NCBI RefSeq assembly: GCF_002276045.1
Contig: NZ_NQMR01000004.1
Location: forward strand, 1 to 64,000
Length of the DNA: 64,000 nucleotides
From: Pseudoalteromonas sp. NBT06-2
GTDB taxonomy: Bacteria; Pseudomonadota; Gammaproteobacteria; Enterobacterales; Alteromonadaceae
Reading direction: 5' to 3'
Part shown: positions 55,820-64,000 of the stretch, in pieces
Position numbering within the stretch: the first letter of the stretch is position 1
How the letters are laid out: the number at the start of each line of letters is the position of its first letter
Notes under the pieces: model-generated
Told to the model about the DNA's origin: nothing
Databases searched by the model: none
Seen by the model: the letters and a program-made list of their open reading frames with translations, nothing else
Position numbers and translations under genes: made by a program

Positions 55820-58645
55820 CTAAAATTGATACTCGACGCCAATATAATAGTACGCGCCATTAAAACCAAAAGGAGAAGAGCGACGAGAGTAAGTAAAAAC
55901 GCCTTGACTACTGACAATTAGATTTCCTTCATTATCAATTATGGTACCAGAATGAGAATTACCAATTTTATTTTTATCTGGATAAATATCAAATATGTTA
56001 TTTCCTCCCATGTTAAATGATAAACTTGCATTAACTTGATAATTTAACTGTAAATCTGTCAAAATTTTAGCACCATATGTTTGGGTACCACCATCTGTCA
56101 CCGTATATTCTCCATAGCGATTAAATGCTAAGTTGAATGTAAAGTCATCAACTTGATATAAAGTGTTTAAACTGATCCTATCTTTTGGTTGCCACTGAGT
56201 AATGATAGAAATTGATTGTTGAGAAAATATATCTTCGGGAGCTATATTCCCTAAAGCACTATTTTTCGGAGTGAATACATTATCAACTTGCGTATCTGTA
56301 AAATTAGCTGCAAATATTAAGTCCAAATTGCCATTGAGTAGTGGGGTATTATAGGTTGCTATAATATCTACACCTTTGGTATGCGTATCTGCGCCGTTTA
56401 AAAAGAATTGTGCAGCACTTACGCCAGATGTTTTTAAAGCTGAATCTAAAGTTGAAGACAAGTCTTGTCCTAATGAATTACTTAATACAATGCGATCATC
56501 AATATAAATTGAATAAAAGTCGATTGTAAAATCAATCAGATTTTTTATTTTAAGTACCGAGCCCATGCTAAAATTGATTGCTTCTTCTTCTTTTAGTTGT
56601 GGGATTGATAAAGCTTTAGTTAAGTCACTGTCATTTCTAAAAATTCCAATGTGTAGCGCAGTTTGATCGCCGCCATAAGAGTTACTAAAAAATTGTGTAC
56701 TGATATTATCAGTATAAAGCTGCTGCATTGAGGGGGCTCTAAAACCTGAACTAACAGCTCCTCGAATCGCGATATTTGGGGTTAAAGACCAATTAGCAGC
56801 CAATTTTAAATTAGTACTTTGACCAAATTCTTTATAATCATCAAATCTCAATGCACTGCTAATAAGTAAACTTGAAGTTAATTGTGTTTCAATATCGGTA
56901 TAAAAAGAAACGACATCTCTTAATTCATTAACGGCTTGCCCAGGGGCAGTACCAATAAACCCTTGAATGCCAGCGAACGCATCATTTTCAAATAAGCTAT
57001 TACCAAAAATATCGGTATCAAAATCTTTATATGCGTATTCATTACCCGGGATCACTTTAAATTTATCAGTTCTAAATTCGGCACCGATTGCTAAAGAAAG
57101 AAAATCAAAATCATGAGCAAAATCAAAATTAATGGTTCTTAAACTGAGCAAAAGGCCATAAGCATAAGCTTCTCTGGGAATAATATCTCTGATTTGGTTT
57201 GCGGTTAAATCTGTGGCGTATTGTAGTGCATTTGCATATGAGGCGTTAATCGAATTACCTGTTGTATAGTTTATAGAGTTTTCTCCATAAGTATATGAGA
57301 CATCAATAAATGAATTATTATTGAAGGTGTTTTGGTAACCTAAACTATATGAAATATCATTTATTTCAGAGTTGATTTTAGGTAAGAAACCACTGGGGAT
57401 AGTTGCATCATTATCTTGTAATGTTGGGTTTGAATTTTGATTTGCATTATGTCTAAAAAAAGCCGCTGATTCATTATTACGATTTGAATATGTAATAAAA
57501 CCATAAAATTCACCTTGCGGAACTTCATAAGCAGAATTTATTGTCAGGGCTATCTGTTGTGAGTCAGTATCGCCTATTCGAAAGGTTTTTCTAGCCGCAG
57601 TTAACTCTCGGGGGTCTCCAGCAAGATTGATATTAGAATTTATTGAGGTGCAATTATCAAATTGACATGAACCATGTAACCCTGCGCGGTTAGTTGGCTG
57701 TGCATTCTTTATATTTAAAGTAGCAGTTAAAAAACCACTATCATTAAAACTAAAACCCTTAGATAAATTTAAATTTATATTATCACCATCACCTAAAGTA
57801 TATTTACCAAAAATTAAAGATGATTTTCCACCTTCTGATATGTCATTTAAAACAATATTAATAACTCCGGCAATGGCGTCGGAACCGTATTGAGCGGCAG
57901 CACCATCCCTTAAAACCTCGATTCGCTTGATTGCAGCAGCAGGTATGGCGTTAATATCAGTACCTGCTGTACCTCTGCCAACGGTTGGGTTGATATGTAT
58001 CAGACTTGCTTGATGACGGCGTTTACCATTTATTAACACTAAAGTTTGATCTGGGCCTAAGCCCCTTAACGTAGCTGGACGTAAGGCGTCAGTGCCATCA
58101 CTTATAGCTGAACTTGAAAAGTTAAAAGAGGGTGCTATTGTTTGTAATATTCTACCAAGTTCAGTTTGACCTGTATGACTTAAAATATCAGTTGTTAAGA
58201 TATCTACGGGAACCGGTAAATCATCAGCAGAGCGTCCTGCTACTCGACTTCCAATAATAGAAATTTTTTCTGTTTCATCTATTTCTTCAATAATGTGGTT
58301 ATTTACTCGAGAGGCTGTTTTCAAAATATCATTTATTTGAGTAATTGTATTATCTGCACTAATAGTTATTTTTCCCAAATTATCGATTTTTGCTTGCAAG
58401 CCAGAATGTAATAAAAGTTGATTTAAGCCAGCTTCAAATGAATAAAATCCGTGAATGTCATTAGCTTGATATTGTTTTGTTAATTCAAATGAAAAAATAA
58501 TAGTTTGATTTGATTGTTTAGCGAAGTTAATTAGGGCTTTATCGGCACGTTGTTTTTCTATTTCAAACTTAAGCATAGTTTGTGCAAAACATACGGGAAC
58601 AGTGCATAACAATAAGATTAAAGATATATTAATACGAGAATGCAT
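55820..58645 (-). CDS. TonB-dependent receptor with N-terminal STN signalling domain
   Basis: About 941 residues from ATG 58645 (MHSRINISLILLLCTVPVCFA is a signal peptide); an ATG at 58702 is less likely. STN domain: MLKFEIEKQRADKALINFAK and QANDIHGFYSFEAGLNQLLL. The plug has VLINGKRRHQASLIHINPTV and KRIEVLRDGAAAQYGSDAIA with GVINIVL; the barrel ends YIGVEYQF. The STN domain would contact the FecR-like protein encoded upstream, so this is a transducing receptor. Substrate unknown: no Fur box is seen before fecI. Confidence 0.9.
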   Translation of the reverse strand: MHSRINISLILLLCTVPVCFAQTMLKFEIEKQRADKALINFAKQSNQTIIFSFELTKQYQANDIHGFYSFEAGLNQLLLHSGLQAKIDNLGKITISADNTITQINDILKTASRVNNHIIEEIDETEKISIIGSRVAGRSADDLPVPVDILTTDILSHTGQTELGRILQTIAPSFNFSSSAISDGTDALRPATLRGLGPDQTLVLINGKRRHQASLIHINPTVGRGTAGTDINAIPAAAIKRIEVLRDGAAAQYGSDAIAGVINIVLNDISEGGKSSLIFGKYTLGDGDNINLNLSKGFSFNDSGFLTATLNIKNAQPTNRAGLHGSCQFDNCTSINSNINLAGDPRELTAARKTFRIGDTDSQQIALTINSAYEVPQGEFYGFITYSNRNNESAAFFRHNANQNSNPTLQDNDATIPSGFLPKINSEINDISYSLGYQNTFNNNSFIDVSYTYGENSINYTTGNSINASYANALQYATDLTANQIRDIIPREAYAYGLLLSLRTINFDFAHDFDFLSLAIGAEFRTDKFKVIPGNEYAYKDFDTDIFGNSLFENDAFAGIQGFIGTAPGQAVNELRDVVSFYTDIETQLTSSLLISSALRFDDYKEFGQSTNLKLAANWSLTPNIAIRGAVSSGFRAPSMQQLYTDNISTQFFSNSYGGDQTALHIGIFRNDSDLTKALSIPQLKEEEAINFSMGSVLKIKNLIDFTIDFYSIYIDDRIVLSNSLGQDLSSTLDSALKTSGVSAAQFFLNGADTHTKGVDIIATYNTPLLNGNLDLIFAANFTDTQVDNVFTPKNSALGNIAPEDIFSQQSISIITQWQPKDRISLNTLYQVDDFTFNLAFNRYGEYTVTDGGTQTYGAKILTDLQLNYQVNASLSFNMGGNNIFDIYPDKNKIGNSHSGTIIDNEGNLIVSSQGVFTYSRRSSPFGFNGAYYYIGVEYQF

Positions 58646-58856
58646 ATAAAGTTTTTTGAAATGAGATTTGCAGAAAGTAATGTTTAATGAATTAAACAGC
58701 AAAAAAGCCTCAAATGTTGTAATTATTATTTAATAATTAATAATCTCTGAAATGAACTTAAAATGCTAGAGGTACAAAAGTAAATATTTAGTAAAATTAT
58801 AAAAAGAGCCTATTCTTTTTAACTTAACAGTAACGCAAACTTTACATTGATACCGT

Positions 58857-59912
58857 TTATACTTTTGCTAAAGTAAGTTTTATGTTTTTTTCAGATACTC
58901 TTTTCAAATGAATACCTAAATTATCAATGAGTGATTGCAATAAGGTGTCTATATCCCCAGATTTAAAATATCCCGATATTTTTAATTCCGAAAGGCCTTT
59001 ATCTGAAAATTCAAAATGAATATCGTTATACCTTGAAACTTCATTCAAAGCCGTGACTAAAGGTGTTGCATCAAAAATAAGCATACCTTGTTGCCAAGAC
59101 AACTCTTTTTGAATTTGATCTAATGAAATTTTACTTATTTTTGTTTTACTGGTAACTATTGATTTTTCTCCTGAATTAACAACAGCTCCTGCTAATTTAT
59201 GATGTTCTAAAGTTTTAAAGCTATTTACAATATTACCTAAACGTTTAGTGATAGTTTTAGTATCGCTGATCAAAACTTTCCCTTCAGTAACAACTAATTC
59301 TGAATCACTGCTATTGTTCTTCTGCACATTAAATATAGTACCTAAAGCAGTGAAGGATTTTTCTCCAATACTCACAGTAAACGGTCTATTTTTATCTTTG
59401 GTAACATCAAAACGCGCTTCACCTTTTAATAAAGATATTTGTCTGTGTTTATCTGTAAAAGCGACATGTACTTGGCTATTAGTATTTAATCTAATGCTCG
59501 TGCCATCAGATAATGAAAAGCTAATTTGTTCACCAACTTTAGTTTGATAGTCCTTTACTTGTGCTATTGTTTGGTTTGAATTCAAAAATGGCAATGAAAT
59601 GTAGTCAAACATAAAAATGGCACTTGAAAGCATAATGATGGCAAAACTTGCAACCATAGCAATCGCTGTAACATGCTTGGGTTTGGCTTTTCTTTCTAAA
59701 GGAAATAAATCACTTAGTTCATTTAAAACACTTAAATCATCCCAGAGCTTTGCTAAATTAAATAGCGTATCTTTATGTACATCTGATTTATTTAACCAAA
59801 TTGAGAGTTTATTTTGCTCATCAATAGATAAACCTCGATCCATGCGGCTGATCCAGAGGCTTGCTTGCTCTTGAATTACTTGTTTACTATTGAATTTAGT
59901 GACATTTGTCAT
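58857..59912 (-). CDS. FecR-family anti-sigma/sigma regulator
   Basis: 351 residues. N-terminal cytoplasmic DUF4880 region (EQASLWISRMDRGLSIDEQN), one membrane span (VTAIAMVASFAIIMLSSAIF), a periplasmic FecR domain (QISFSLSDGTSIRLNTNSQV; LLKGEARFDVTKDKNRPFTV) and a C-terminal secretin-like DUF4974 domain (GMLIFDATPLVTALNEVSRY). Relays the receptor signal to the sigma factor. Its start directly abuts the stop codon of the sigma gene. Confidence 0.92.
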   Translation of the reverse strand: MTNVTKFNSKQVIQEQASLWISRMDRGLSIDEQNKLSIWLNKSDVHKDTLFNLAKLWDDLSVLNELSDLFPLERKAKPKHVTAIAMVASFAIIMLSSAIFMFDYISLPFLNSNQTIAQVKDYQTKVGEQISFSLSDGTSIRLNTNSQVHVAFTDKHRQISLLKGEARFDVTKDKNRPFTVSIGEKSFTALGTIFNVQKNNSSDSELVVTEGKVLISDTKTITKRLGNIVNSFKTLEHHKLAGAVVNSGEKSIVTSKTKISKISLDQIQKELSWQQGMLIFDATPLVTALNEVSRYNDIHFEFSDKGLSELKISGYFKSGDIDTLLQSLIDNLGIHLKRVSEKNIKLTLAKV

Positions 59913-60476
59913 TTATAAACTCTTTTTACCTTTAGATAATATCGAATGTGTTTCCGTTTTATTGAACTGATCTCTTTCAGCTTTAGCCATATATTCAGAA
60001 CAAGTTAATAGTCCTTTTGCGACGTGTTTTTCAATGGTGCTTTCACTTAATGATAAGTAGTTAGCAATTTCTCGTTGGCTCAAGCCGTATACTTTTTTTA
60101 GTATAAAGGCTTTTTTAACACTTCCTTGCAATTGGTCTGTCGCTTTACAAAATAATAGAAATCTTTCTTTGCTTTCAAATTCATTTTCAAAATTCTGAGA
60201 TATTAATTGGACAGGTGGCTCGCAAAAATCCTCTAGTGAATCTTTATATTTATTATCCCATTTCTGTACATGGTTAAGGGCTAGATTTTTTGCAGTTTTT
60301 AGCATATAACTACGAGCGTATTGTATTTCTTGTTTTAAATCGGCTTCGTAACTTTTAATGAACGTTTCTTGAACAATATCTTCGATATCTTCAGGACGGA
60401 CAATTCGGCTAATGTAGTATCGAATATTGGCTGAATAATTAATAAAAATGTCTGCGATTTTATTTCCTTTAGCCAT
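59913..60476 (-). CDS. ECF sigma factor, FecI type
   Basis: 187 residues. Region 2: RPEDIEDIVQETFIKSYEAD; region 4: VYGLSQREIANYLSLSESTI with EKHVAKGL, the FecI-like DNA-recognition helix. Heads a three-gene operon with FecR and the STN receptor; cell-surface signalling should activate the receptor gene. A 26-residue C-terminal tail is Lys/Ser-rich. Confidence 0.92.
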   Translation of the reverse strand: MAKGNKIADIFINYSANIRYYISRIVRPEDIEDIVQETFIKSYEADLKQEIQYARSYMLKTAKNLALNHVQKWDNKYKDSLEDFCEPPVQLISQNFENEFESKERFLLFCKATDQLQGSVKKAFILKKVYGLSQREIANYLSLSESTIEKHVAKGLLTCSEYMAKAERDQFNKTETHSILSKGKKSL

Positions 60477-60616
60477 AAATCCTATGCTTTTCTCTTGTTT
60501 TAAAGAAACCAGTGTAGATCGAATTTTATATCATCTCAATGGTTAACAATTAATTAGCAAAAGTCATAATTGAGATATTCATGTAGTCTATTGATTATTC
60601 AAATTTAAATATCACT

Positions 60617-60884
60617 AGGGGCTGTTGATCTTTCAGGGTTAAGTTTTGTTCGAGATAAAAGCATTTTAGCCGCGGCAAGTAGTATTGTGTAACCTCGTCA
60701 TTCTAAGTAAATACGACTCAACAAAGAATAAAAAGCTTTTAGCTAAATCCTTCGAACAGCGTTTGTTAGTCATTTTTACTGCGTTATCGCCTTTTTATGT
60801 GGAATAACCACATTACAAATGCTCTGCCATGTATAAATACCCAACATTTCGCTGCAAAAGTAATATCGAAAGATCAACATCCCA
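60617..60884. mobile_element. MITE family B, copy 2 (about 268 bp)
   Basis: Ends GGGGCTGTTGATCTTTC and GAAAGATCAACATCCCA with flanking TA. Interior AACAAAGAATAAAAAGCTTT matches copy 1 inverted. Upstream of the fecI gene. Confidence 0.8.
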
Positions 60885-60953
60885 TAGGTAAATTTACTTT
60901 ATATAGCTAGTGATAAGACTTAATTATAAAGTGTTATAAAAGAATTGCCGAGT

Positions 60954-61191
60954 TTAAAAGAGTCTCAACTGACTTGGTGACATTTTTAGTTCACTTCTTA
61001 CGACCATCTTAATATGGTCTTTTGCTATTTTTAATTCAATTATATCTATGTCGTAATCGTAGCCAATTTTGTGAATTATAACTTTCATCGCTTCACGAAC
61101 AGCTCATAAAAAACTTTACGTCGATACTTAGATATCCACATAAAGTGATACATTAACGTGAAAAATAATGAAAATTTCTTTGGAGTTTCAT
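60954..61191 (-). pseudogene. IS200/IS605-type TnpA remnant, copy 2
   Basis: MKLQRNFHY, frameshift, FTLMYHFMWISKYRRKVFYE, frameshift, MKVIIHKIGYDYDIDIIELK, IAKDHIKMVVRSELKMSPSQ, early stop. Same family and same His-to-Lys change as copy 1; the shared flanks (61192-61285 with 48923-48975) show both came from one parent element. Confidence 0.75.
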
Positions 61192-61401
61192 GTAATGTAT
61201 ACTACAGACTGAGACAAACGCAGTCTACTCTATCCATGGCAAACCCTCGATATTTTCACTACACTCTGTTAAAAATAAAAGTATAGATAAAACCTAGTTA
61301 AACTGTAGATCTCGTCTAAAATTATTACTTAAGGGGATGAATACGATCATTACTATTTATATAGTAATTTGCATGGATATTTCAATAATGAAGGAAGCAA
61401 A

Positions 61402-62064
61402 ATGAAGTATTATAAAAGTTTTACTTCAACTATAAGTATATTGTTTGTTTTTTCAGGGATAAATGTACAAGCAGATGAGGGAGTTACAGCCAATATAGGA
61501 GCCACCAATAACTATTTTTGGCGAGGTGTTACTAAAAGTGATAAAAAACCTGCTGTATCCAGCGGCATTGATTTATCTCGTAAATCAGGCTTATATTTAG
61601 GTACTTGGGCATCAAATATTGACTTTAGATCAGATGCAACAACCGAAGTGGATTTATATACTGGTTTTGAAAAGCAGTTAGGCGATTTTTCATATGATTT
61701 TGGCTATATTTATTATGTTTACCCCGATACAGAGAATTTAAATTTTTCTGAAATTATGGCATCTGCTTCATGGAATTTCATATCTGTAGGCGTTTCAACC
61801 ACGGCTCACAGTGATTGGCAATCAGATTTTGGTGATGATACTTATTTTGAATTAAATCTTACATTCGAACTATTTAAAGATGTAGAGTTTGGTATGCACT
61901 TGGGCAGTTATGATTATGATACGGGAACAGATTATTTAGATTATAATATGAGCCTTAGTAAAGCAGGTTTTAGCTTTATGGTCAGTACTGTAGATGTAGA
62001 TGAAGATAAAATTGAAGATAAATACAGTATTTCAATTTATTATACCCATGAAGTCAATTTTTAA
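61402..62064 (+). CDS. TorF family putative porin (second copy)
   Basis: 220 residues from ATG 61402 (AAGGAAG upstream; an ATG at 61369 is less likely). Signal peptide ending in NVQA. VTANIGATNNYFWRGVTKSD, SGLYLGTWASNIDF and YDFGYIYYVYP parallel the TorF gene at 26259. Ends in phenylalanine (THEVNF), a barrel signal. Monocistronic, downstream of an IS200 remnant. Confidence 0.8.
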   Translation: MKYYKSFTSTISILFVFSGINVQADEGVTANIGATNNYFWRGVTKSDKKPAVSSGIDLSRKSGLYLGTWASNIDFRSDATTEVDLYTGFEKQLGDFSYDFGYIYYVYPDTENLNFSEIMASASWNFISVGVSTTAHSDWQSDFGDDTYFELNLTFELFKDVEFGMHLGSYDYDTGTDYLDYNMSLSKAGFSFMVSTVDVDEDKIEDKYSISIYYTHEVNF

Positions 62065-62301
62065 ATTTTTTGAAATATTCTACAATTTGCGTTTTTTATA
62101 TTTTTATCAATGTGATGAGTTGCTCAAAAGATCGTGTTTCAGGTGCTTTTGATGAAGCTTGCCATCTTTATGAATATATTTATCTAATAAAAAAAGCTCC
62201 TCAAAGTTTAGTAATCAGATACTAGCCATTTGATAATAAATGTTTTATAAAAATTAATAGTTCGATTATTTCACTTAAATTATTCATTAGTCACAATATC
62301 A

Positions 62302-62658
62302 ATGATTTTTGGTTACCCGCAAAAATTGCAGCAAGTCTTTATTACTTTATTAGTCAATGCATCACACGCAATTCAAAGTTCAGGTAAAGTATGGCTCACA
62401 ACCAAACTTATCGATTTAAAAGTCTCTATTAGCATTAAAGATAATGGCCATGGTATTTCTTCTGAAAATATTAAAAAGCTGTTTGATCCGTTTTTTACAA
62501 CAAAACCTGTAGGAAAAGGAACTGGTTTAGGCTTACATATTGTCAGCTCTATTTTAGAGGAACATAATGGTCATATTACAGTAAGCTCTACATTAAGACA
62601 GGAAACTAAATTCATATTGCATTTACCATTAAACCATGACTCAAACACTAAGTTTTAG
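62302..62658 (+). pseudogene. Histidine-kinase ATPase-domain fragment
   Basis: 118 residues covering only the HATPase_c region: N box QQVFITLLVNASHAIQ, G1 IKDNGHGIS, F box LFDPFFTTKP, G2 GKGTGLGLHIVSSIL. No sensor, TM or phosphoacceptor-histidine domain upstream and no response regulator beside it. Most likely the 3' remnant of a larger kinase gene, though an expressed stand-alone ATPase domain cannot be excluded. The gap 62065-62301 shows nothing else. Confidence 0.65.
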
Positions 62659-62780
62659 TCGAAACCACAAAGTTACTTACAAAGCTTATAAGTAATTAAT
62701 TTGCAATGAACTTTACCTTTTATTTACTGTATTACCAAAAGTTATTGTTATTACCTTAGTACTCATGCTATTAAGTAAAG

Positions 62781-63049
62781 TATATACCCAAACCACTTCA
62801 AGGTGGAGGATTCAGTTGGAATTAGAAAAGCTTTAGGCAAGACATTGATTGCAGAGAATAGTTGTTCCCTTATCAAAATTAATAACGCAGCATAAACTTG
62901 GTTTAAACTCGCCGGGACGGTGTTTCTGAGCAACCCCTTTTCTTCGTTGCGTTGGTTTTGAAAGGTGCCTACATTCCTTCATCAACACCCCTTGAATTGG
63001 GCTCACTCAGATAGCTCTGAAACATGAGTTTTGAAGTAACATCGGTATA
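62781..63049. mobile_element. MITE family A, copy 8 (about 269 bp)
   Basis: Starts TATATACCCAAACCACTTCA and ends AGTAACATCGGTATAG. The right end has drifted (CGGTATA for GGGTATA). Interior like copy 1. Confidence 0.8.
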
Positions 63050-63153
63050 GCCAATAGAAAACCTATGGTTAAATAAATTTCAACGTTACTCTTGAAAAGG
63101 TGCACAAAAATTAGATTTGTATTTTCGGAAAAAATAATGCGTTACTAATTTAA

Positions 63154-63957
63154 CTATAATTTACAAATAATGTCCTTGATTAGTGCTGCTGTTTTTTCAG
63201 GCTGCTCTAGCGGAAACATATGACCCGTATTTGGCATTTTAATCATATTTATGTCATTTGTTTTTGTAAATCTTTTTACCGCACTTTCTGTACAAACCCC
63301 ATTTTGAGCATAAATTAACGTAGCAGGTACATTTAACTTTTTCTTAAAGTTGCCAAGATTTACTGGAAGAGTTCTGAAAATTTCAGTTTCAACCTTAGCT
63401 GAAAATAGTAGTTCTTGCCTTTGATTTCGGTTGACGATGGCATGTGTTGCATAGTCAGATAGACATCTAGAATCAAAATTTTTGAATAACGCTTTATGCT
63501 TAAATTGATTCACCATATCAGCATTTAAAGGCCATTGCTTACGTCTCACCTTTGCTTTTCCTGCAGGGGTTATTTTATCAAATAATTGAGTGCCTTTAAG
63601 TAATTTCATCATAAAAGCGGTTACGCCTGTAAACGCTGGGGGATCTAACATGATGACACACTTAAAAAGATCTGGTCTTTGACAAGCAGCCATAAACGAA
63701 ATAACCCCACCAAAAGAGTGACCAATATTAATTATTTTTTCATTGTCTTGTTTCAACGCTATATTTTTCATGATCACAAATTCTATTAATTCATCAACAA
63801 GATATTGCCAATTATGAGTGATAGAATACAAAGGGTTATGACCATATTTTTCTAACGCGATGACTTTAAAGCCATCTGTAAACATATCTAAGAATGTATT
63901 GTAGCTTTTTGCAGGAAAACCATTTGCGTGAACAAAGTTAATGATTGCATTATTCAT
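63154..63957 (-). CDS. Alpha/beta hydrolase
   Basis: About 267 residues from ATG 63957 (MNNAIINFVHANGFPAKSYN); an ATG at 63969 is also in frame. Nucleophile elbow GHSFGGVISF with the serine, VHANGFP as the oxyanion-hole segment, and a late NTGHMFPLEQPEKTA with the catalytic histidine. Substrate unknown; MhpC/esterase-like. Lone gene at the right edge. Confidence 0.87.
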   Translation of the reverse strand: MNNAIINFVHANGFPAKSYNTFLDMFTDGFKVIALEKYGHNPLYSITHNWQYLVDELIEFVIMKNIALKQDNEKIINIGHSFGGVISFMAACQRPDLFKCVIMLDPPAFTGVTAFMMKLLKGTQLFDKITPAGKAKVRRKQWPLNADMVNQFKHKALFKNFDSRCLSDYATHAIVNRNQRQELLFSAKVETEIFRTLPVNLGNFKKKLNVPATLIYAQNGVCTESAVKRFTKTNDINMIKMPNTGHMFPLEQPEKTAALIKDIICKL

Positions 63958-64000
63958 TTTAATTACCAACTATAGAGTTATTGCTCTATTTAGAGTTAAC

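Overview
The window is AT-rich DNA from a marine gammaproteobacterium, most likely Alteromonadales (Pseudoalteromonas/Colwellia-like). This rests on overall gene style: FadE with a DUF1974-type C-terminus, TorF putative porins, an ast arginine cluster, many TonB-dependent receptors, FNR/Fur/FadR-type sites and Alteromonadales-like MITEs. I see no rRNA, tRNA, CRISPR array, prophage or integron. A plasmid-style replication initiator with arrays of iterons, DnaA boxes and GATC sites (40.0-42.5 kb) suggests that the window spans the origin of a secondary chromosome or megaplasmid. An integrated plasmid cannot be excluded.

0-11 kb: a two-subunit 3-oxoacid CoA-transferase and a long KamA-family radical SAM/PLP protein (minus strand), a divergent LysR regulator and an outer-membrane porin, with FNR-like boxes. 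Then a molybdenum block: a Moco riboswitch leading moaA-mobA-moaB-moaC-moaD-moaE-modA-modB-modC, i.e. cofactor synthesis plus molybdate import in one direction. 11-24 kb: ybaK, small unknown genes, decayed AlkD-like and PhoD-like genes, fadE behind a FadR-like site, a Dyp peroxidase, an unknown two-TM protein, a cytochrome b562-like protein, a DUF6058-like protein, a dihydrodipicolinate synthase of strikingly plant-like sequence, and a DUF3300 protein. 24-34 kb: a chemoreceptor and TorF protein, a DEAD-box helicase, an NhaC antiporter, a DUF368 protein and a TPR lipoprotein. 33-39 kb: astC-astA-astD plus a DUF1338 gene (arginine/amino-acid catabolism), a divergent Lrp/AsnC regulator, and rluF.

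40-46.5 kb: rep and the iteron origin, followed by an insertion-sequence graveyard (IS630, ISAs1 and IS110 remnants) that broke a Fur-boxed TonB receptor. 46.5-64 kb: a dehydratase/ornithine-cyclodeaminase-family pair, an IS200 remnant, a Fur-boxed siderophore receptor with a PepSY membrane protein, a Nit-type amidase, an SPFH protein with an Arc-like RHH partner, a fecI-fecR-TonB receptor signalling operon, a second IS200 remnant, a second TorF gene, a histidine-kinase fragment and an alpha/beta hydrolase.

Two MITE families are scattered through the window. Family A has TATACCC...GGGTATA ends and eight full copies. Family B has GGGGCTGTTGATC ends with TA duplication and two copies, one inside the iteron array. 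All identifications come from reading motifs and remembered family sequences; no database search was run.
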